Assembly: GCA_023525715.1 (NCBI GenBank)
Contig: CM042011.1
Location: 56,719,854 to 56,783,853 of the forward strand
From: Cichorium intybus
Lineage: Eukaryota; Streptophyta; Magnoliopsida; Asterales; Asteraceae
Length of the DNA: 64,000 bases
Direction of reading: 5' to 3'
Each line of letters begins with the position of its first letter. The first letter of the stretch is position 1. Below the pieces are notes generated by a model. That model made no database searches. It was not told the origin of the DNA and worked only from the letters and a program-made list of their open reading frames with translations. Positions 58,477 to 64,000 of this stretch are shown one piece after another. The position numbers and the translations under genes are program-made.

Positions 58477-59418
58477 TGTAACGTGCTAAATATCAAGTCA
58501 AAAATTTCTTTTAAAAACCAGAGTTGTAATTCTAAAAAATCATAACTCATTCATCCAAAACATTCATTTAACCAATAACATCGTGTTCATAAAATTAGTA
58601 TAATTGTATGTCAAAATCATGATCAAACAGCGGAAGTCTAAAACCATGATGCCGATGTGGTACGGTTATGTCGTGCCCTTCCCTTTCTCGCCTAAATATC
58701 AAGCCAAAATTTTCTTTTTAAAACCAGAGTCATAGTTCTAAAAAATCATAACTCATTCATCCAAAACATTCATTTAACCAATAACATCTTGTTCATAAAA
58801 TTAGTATAATTGTATCTCAAAAACATGATCAAACAGCGGAAGTCTAAAACCATGATGCTGATGCGGTACGGTCATGTCGTGCCCTTCCCTTTCCCACCTG
58901 AAGTACCTGAAAAACATTTAAATTGAAACAGTAAGCACAAGCTTAGTAAGTTCCCCAAATATCATACATTTCATCACATCACGATAAGCCAGCAATAGGA
59001 AACAACACAGTCCTACCCTTGCGGGATTCCACACCGTCCTACCCTTCCAACATTATACAATGGGACACGACACAGTCCTATCCCTAACAGGACACAGCAC
59101 CGTCCTACCCATATCATACAATAAGCAATCCTAAATTCATAAGAACAAATCATACGATTTCCATCAAGTAGGAAACTTGCATGGCAAGCAAGGGTTTGTA
59201 AACCCTAGCCGCTAAATGCCCTAAGAGGCTCCTAAACCCTTCAAAATTTCGACAACCAGGTATTCTAGATCCTAAACCAGGAAAAATTCATAACATGCAA
59301 TTTTCAGGATTATCTAGCATATGCCCTATGTTTTTCGAAAATAGCAAGCAAAAACAATTCATAATTTAGTTTTTGATCTAAAGTGCATGCAACCTAAGAA
59401 CAGAGGCTAGGATACCAG
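58477..59418 (-). repeat. Gypsy-type LTR fragment with internal tandem duplication
   Basis: The left edge TGTAACGTGC resembles the LTR ends of this Gypsy group read on plus. A 206-bp block is duplicated (58487-58692 and 58693-58898; starts AAATATCAAG, ends CTTCCCTTTC). On minus an acceptor-like TTTTTCAG|GTACTT lies at 58907, followed upstream by CTTACTAAGCTTGTGCTTAC and repeats of 'GGGTAGGAC(G/T)GTGT' separated by short inverted repeats. This matches the intron-2 end of the other Gypsy LTRs, so it is probably a fourth family member, cut off on the right by a Copia LTR. Confidence 0.6.
59403..59417 (-). other. Degenerate PBS next to the Copia LTR
   Basis: The minus strand reads TGGTATCCTAGCCTC, matching the initiator-Met primer site TGGTATCAGAGCCTC at 13 of 15 positions and lying one base from the LTR end. 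If real, this LTR is also the 5' LTR of an element to its left. Confidence 0.5.
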
Positions 59419-60070
59419 TGTTGGGATTTGATCATATTAACAAGAACATTCATGCAGTGGATACAAACAAGATCAAATCATAAAACTAAGCAGATTATCT
59501 AAACAATAATCATCAAGTTCATAATCAATATCATATGTTCATAGCAATTGCATCAACTAACAAGATGAATTCATACCTTTTTGGATGTAAGGATCCAAAC
59601 CAGAATCCCGCTAATGATTCACACCCAAGAACACCAGAAGAACAACAGACAGAGCTTTTTCGTTGCTCGGAGATTGATCCAAAAACCTTTGAAAATGGTA
59701 TTGGAAATCGAAAAATGAGAGGGAAGGATGGAAGGGAGGAATTGGACCCCAAGGCCTCTATGTATACTGGAAGGCTCCTAGGATTCCAAACTTAAGGAGT
59801 TTTATTACAGCTGCCCCTGGACTTGTTTCTATTAATTAAACCCTTAATTAATTACAATACATTCCTTCTAATTAATTTCTATAAATTAATTCTAAATTAA
59901 TTTATCAATTAAGTCTGATTAATTTATTTCTCAGTAAATTAATTAACTAATCATTCCTCTTTATTTTCTGCTACTGTTTGTTTTTACTGGGTCGTGAGGG
60001 CAACCCAAAAGGACCCTGCTATTATTAGAAATATCACCACAGTTAATGACCTTGGATACTATTTTCAACA
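59419..60070 (-). repeat. Copia LTR (652 bp)
   Basis: Plus-strand ends are TGTTGGGATTTGATC and TATTTTCAACA. The adjacent purine tract on minus, GGTCCAAGTGGGAGAC, is the standard Copia PPT, placing the coding part to the right on minus. The middle is rich in TTAATTAA-type text (about 59825-59955). Confidence 0.85.
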
Positions 60071-62520
60071 GTCTCCCACTTGGACCTGTCATCAACTTTT
60101 TGTGGTCTGATAGTTTCAGATAATCAGCAGAGAGTGTAACATCCAATGCAATTATTGAACTCTAATCAAGATTACAAGATAACCCTTAGATAAGAGATCA
60201 ATTATTCCTCCATTATACATGATATCTTTAATGAACCTGGGTCATGGATAAGGTCAATCCCAAAAGTTCAAATTCTTTTTCCTGATAGCGATTTATGATG
60301 ACCATATCAGACTACGGAATTGAATGCATCACTTTAATCCGTACTCAGTCGAGTACTTCAACGTCAACATCAAATCATCGATGGACCCACATATATCGTT
60401 TCTCCTTCTTAGGGTAGAAGGAACAGATAAACTTTGACTACACAGTCTATGTCTATTTCATCGTATCACACATGGACATACCTTTTATAACTACCGGTTA
60501 CGGACAGCGTTTGAGCAGACCATCGTATAATAGAATCATAGAGCAAATCCTCATGCATCTCGGTTTGAAGAATAAGAGACATTATCATCTTAGAATTACG
60601 TGTGACTTAATCCATGAAGTAATCTCTAACTGCGGGTTGTTCCAATACTTGAGTCTCTATCAAGCACTCATGAGTGTTAGTCGCAATCTCCATGCTATGT
60701 CTAGTCACGATAGACAATCTACTAACACTAAATGACAATCTTAAATCACCACTTGCTTCCAAGAGTACAACCGACTATGGAAGTTTGAGTAAATTAATAC
60801 TCATGAAGCGGTTTCTAAACATGCTAAATTGAAACACAATATTAAATTAATGTAAATGGTAGCAATCCAACTCATTATCAAGTCTCCACATGATAATCAC
60901 CAAATCAGATACAATTTCATATTGTTATATGTTTCAAGTTCATCAAACTAACAACTAGAATTTTATTTGTCTATGTACCCAAAATGACCTTCATTTAGTT
61001 TCTATGTCAATTTTATTGCATATCATCCAATCTGATACCATTCCGATGATATCTCATTATGTCATTACCTTTCGTAACTCGATTTCGGAATATGGCGGTA
61101 CTCCGTGAGTATGTGCTTCGACTTCTCATGGCCCTTGGGTTCTTTAGTCAAGGTGACTATTCCCTCGGTGTCCAGAAGATTTCAAGGATTCATCGATGTT
61201 GAAGACAAGCATCAAGGTTATCGACGAAATCTCTTAACCATGTAGTCTTTTATACAACATCACTAGTTAATATGTATACTCAACCCTTCTTATACAGAGT
61301 TAGCCATCAATTTCAGCTTTGGAACCTTTCCAAATTATCACTTTCTCTATTCATCCTAAACATAACCCTTTGTTTTCTCATATGTGCTTAATAATGTTTT
61401 CAACCACCGTCAAATGACTTTTGCCAAGGCTGTCGTGAAACCAACTGACTATGCTCCAAGCATACAAGTTTTGGGGCAAGTACATGTCATGACACTTATG
61501 ACCGTTCCTATAGCAGAAGCTCATGGGACTCGACTCATTCTAGTACTTCTCTAGTACTTGAATATCAATTATATGCCATGAATGGAAACCTTTTCTCAGA
61601 GTCATGCATCTCGAATTTCTTTAAGATCATACTCTAAATATACTTATGCTAAGTTCTTTTAGACGTTTTTATCTATCTCTATAGATCCTTATTCCACGTA
61701 TGTATGATGTATCTCCTTAGTTCCTTTATAGAGAAACACTTCTTAAAGCCAAGTTATTACACTTTGTAACAATAAGAAATCGTTTCGTATAAGCTGTATG
61801 TTATCAACATACATTATTAGGCAGACTATGATAGTACTCCCTGTGGCTTTGACATGACCACAGGGCTTATCTATTTTCATGAAGATCCAAACTCTTTGGC
61901 ATGTTCATGACCGCATGATTCCAGCCGCAAGGTGCTTGTTTTGATTCTATAGATGAATCTTCCAAGCTTTGTACACTTTATTTGGATATTTGGCATATTC
62001 AAACTCTTTTTATTGTGTCATACGCACAACCCCTTTGTTTTCCACTTAAGGAAAGAGATTCTAACATCCATTTGCCATGTCTCACAAAATGCAGATGTGG
62101 CAAACAATATCGTAACAGAATCTTTCTTAGATGTCGGTGAGAGTGTTTCCTCATGATCAATTTCTTGAGATTGAGTGTAGCCATACTCAACCAATATTGC
62201 TTTGAATGTGTGTACATTCCTATCCATGTTGTTCTTCATTTGATGATCCAATGACTCCCACTGGTTTTAGTCCAGGTGTAAGATCAATCAAACTCTAATA
62301 CAGACCGAATCTCGCTTTCTGTGTCGTCTTATATTTGGCAGCAACTGGGCTCACCAATGCTTCCATGTAGTTGGATGACTCATCCTTACTGACTTAGTGT
62401 TTTACCACTAATCAGTGAGTCACTTTCAGTAATATGAAACCATAATACTCATCAAAAGAGTGACTTACTGGACTTGCAAAAAGGTGGAGGTATCTCAAGT
62501 CTTTTAACAGGAGTCTTATC
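60071..62520 (-). pseudogene. Degenerate Copia pol (RT and RNase H) and 3' untranslated region
   Basis: Read on minus from right to left: an RT start in 62018-62251 (MDRNVHTFKAILVEYGYTQS then EETLSPTSKKDSVTILFA and CETWQMDVRISFLKW, the counterpart of FKARLVAKGYTQ...WQMDVKTAFLNG); text matching SIYGLKQA near 61950; LITYS/YVDDILL-type remains near 61800; FEMHDSEKRFPFMAYN near 61580; an RNase H segment near 61085-61200 (TLTKEPKGHEKSKHILTEYR). About 1 kb of untranslated sequence then leads to the PPT and LTR. Stops and shifts are frequent; gag, protease and integrase are not seen. Resembles SIRE/Maximus-type Copia elements. Confidence 0.82.
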
Positions 62521-62593
62521 CTCTGGTTTAGTGTTTAGTGATTAACTACAAAGTTCTTCATTGGTTGAGTCTTGAATATCTTCAATGTCAATA

Positions 62594-63391
62594 TTACTCC
62601 TCCAAAATCATATTATGTGATATGATGCATGAATGCATTACGTCTCTTATTTTCTTGGGATCCCAAACTCGTGTCGGGTATTTGATAATGTAAAATTGTT
62701 GCCTAAGAACATCAAACGCTTGTTTCATATCCTTCATAGTTATTCTTTGTGCAACCTTGAACCTTGCTAGTTTTAGATCGATTGGTGTTGTGAATGACTT
62801 GAAAATTACTGAATAATCACGATATATTTCATCAGCTAGAAAAAAAAACTTGTGTTTGTATTGCGCTATGTTCACCTGAAATGGACACAAATTTGTAACA
62901 CCTCTATAAATATCATTAAATATAAACGACTTGTCAAGAACGCTAAGGTCCATTGTCTGCACCCGCAACACCAAAATCAGCATGTCAAATCCTTAAATCA
63001 TGGGACGCCACTACATCAAGGATTATCGATGGGTGTCGATGATCACCTTGTGTGACTTGACACACTAAGCATTAGGACAAGCAACCCACTCTCGATGCAT
63101 AGAATTAATGTTTCTAAGCATTCCAGGGAACTCATGTTTGTTTTCATGCGCCTGCGTACAACGTTTAATGTCATTGAACATAGGTTTATGTGAATATCGT
63201 TTGGCGTAAATTTGGATAATACCATTTGCAAACTCGTAAACACTTTTCCTAACGGTCCGCTTAAACATTTTGAAGTATTCATCACATGCATCAAATGTGG
63301 TGGCAAAACCGATTTGACGAACTGCAGTGACACATTTTTGTTCTGACGTAAAACCCATTTTACCCCTTACATCCCGTTTTAATTGGAACAA
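62594..63391 (-). pseudogene. ALP1-like Harbinger transposase, broken
   Basis: Part one (63391-63065) reads MGFTSEQKCVTAVRQIGFAT, DEYFKMFKRTVRKSVYEFAN and HEFPGMLRNINSMHREWVAC, where the first catalytic motif IDCMHWEW has become INSMHREW, losing the Asp. After a stop, part two (62983-62594) reads VQTMDLSVLDKSFIFNDIYR, FFLADEIYRDYSVIFKSFTT (second Asp kept in ADEIY) and TMKDMKQAFDVLRQQFYIIK, where the third motif DVERAFGVL has lost its Glu. It ends HSCIISHNMILEE, the normal C-terminal region. Two of three catalytic residues are gone and the part between D1 and NDINVLD is deleted or scrambled. The element ends were not found; the left side abuts the Copia remnant. Confidence 0.87.
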
Positions 63392-63874
63392 ATGAGATGT
63401 CTTTATTCAAACCATGGAATACGCATAGAAAAATTTGTTTGCTCATCCGAAACATGCGCAGTATATAAAACATATTTCACGACCCTAATAACGAACGCAT
63501 TTATAATGAATTTTTTTTTTTTAAATTTTGCCTATTTTCTAGCGAGTGTTTTAAGAATCAGATTATTTTAATCTTTTTTCGGTTGTTATTAAACGTCTTC
63601 TTTGCATCTCGCAATACCATTGTATTTTGTACTTTCCGCATACCAATTCGAAACACGAAAACCTTACAAACTCTTATTTTATGCGTTATCCGTATAATGA
63701 AAACTTTTGAAGATAATTCTTATAATTTTCACTACATAAGACAAACGATTTTTATAATTTAGTGTGAAACATATATGTATGAGTGAGTGGTGTCCAACAC
63801 CACATTCCAAAACAATGCAACAACCCACAACCCACAACCACTATCACCCTCTTTAGTTTTTTCTATTCTTTTAA
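63392..63874. other. Intergenic, AT-rich
   Basis: Probably the 5' flank of the ALP1-like remnant; no promoter or terminal repeat could be fixed. Confidence 0.4.

Positions 63875-64000
<126 letters not shown>

Overview
The window is nuclear DNA of a flowering plant. Evidence: a plant-type NHL/LEA_2 gene, Ty3/Gypsy chromoviruses and Tat-type LTR elements, a SIRE-like Copia element, and many PIF/Harbinger relatives of the kind usually annotated in Asteraceae genomes as 'glutathione S-transferase T3-like' (ORF1) and 'protein ALP1-like' (ORF2). A composite-family genome (lettuce/chrysanthemum type) is my inference from that repeat profile; no diagnostic host gene proves it. Only one convincing intact host gene is present: a single-exon NDR1/HIN1-like (LEA_2) membrane protein at 4870-5625 on the minus strand.

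Layout. 1-4860: decayed Copia LTR and MULE remnants, a Stowaway MITE and two Mutator-type MITEs. 4870-5625: the NHL gene. 6131-6473: a 173-bp tandem duplication. 6522-8519: a TTA-flanked Harbinger element with a broken ORF1 that is itself split by a hAT MITE. 10065-34685: a Ty3/Gypsy element (TSD CCGTG, 2719-bp LTRs, ruined pol) whose 5' LTR is split by a nested 15.8-kb non-coding LTR array (10946-26777) with three LTRs. 34705-36626: a Harbinger element with only a broken DDE transposase. 37661-40371: a deleted Tat-like LTR element. 40585-42695: a non-autonomous element with an 11-bp TSD, a long (TA)n run and an apparent captured exon. 43355-45378, 46375-50769 and 55727-56844: three more ORF1-only Harbinger elements, the second carrying a duplicated ORF1 around a Gypsy LTR and chromodomain fragment. 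51855-55700: AT-rich DNA with repeated GTACTTT hairpins. 58477-62520: a Gypsy LTR fragment followed by a Copia LTR and degenerate Copia pol. 62594-63391: an ALP1-like transposase remnant. 63875-64000: (TA)n.

Two systems stand out. First, three different Gypsy LTR families here share the same apparent leader: TATA box, short exon 1, intron 1, a 71-74-nt exon 2, and an intron 2 holding a dense series of small hairpins, with complementary GTGAGT/ACTCAC segments near its two ends. Second, a Harbinger element carrying only the DDE ORF (34705-36626) and one carrying only ORF1 (46375-50769) share terminal repeats and a long 3' terminal region, suggesting a two-part transposon whose halves move as separate elements. 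Both are inferences from sequence; decisive tests are given.
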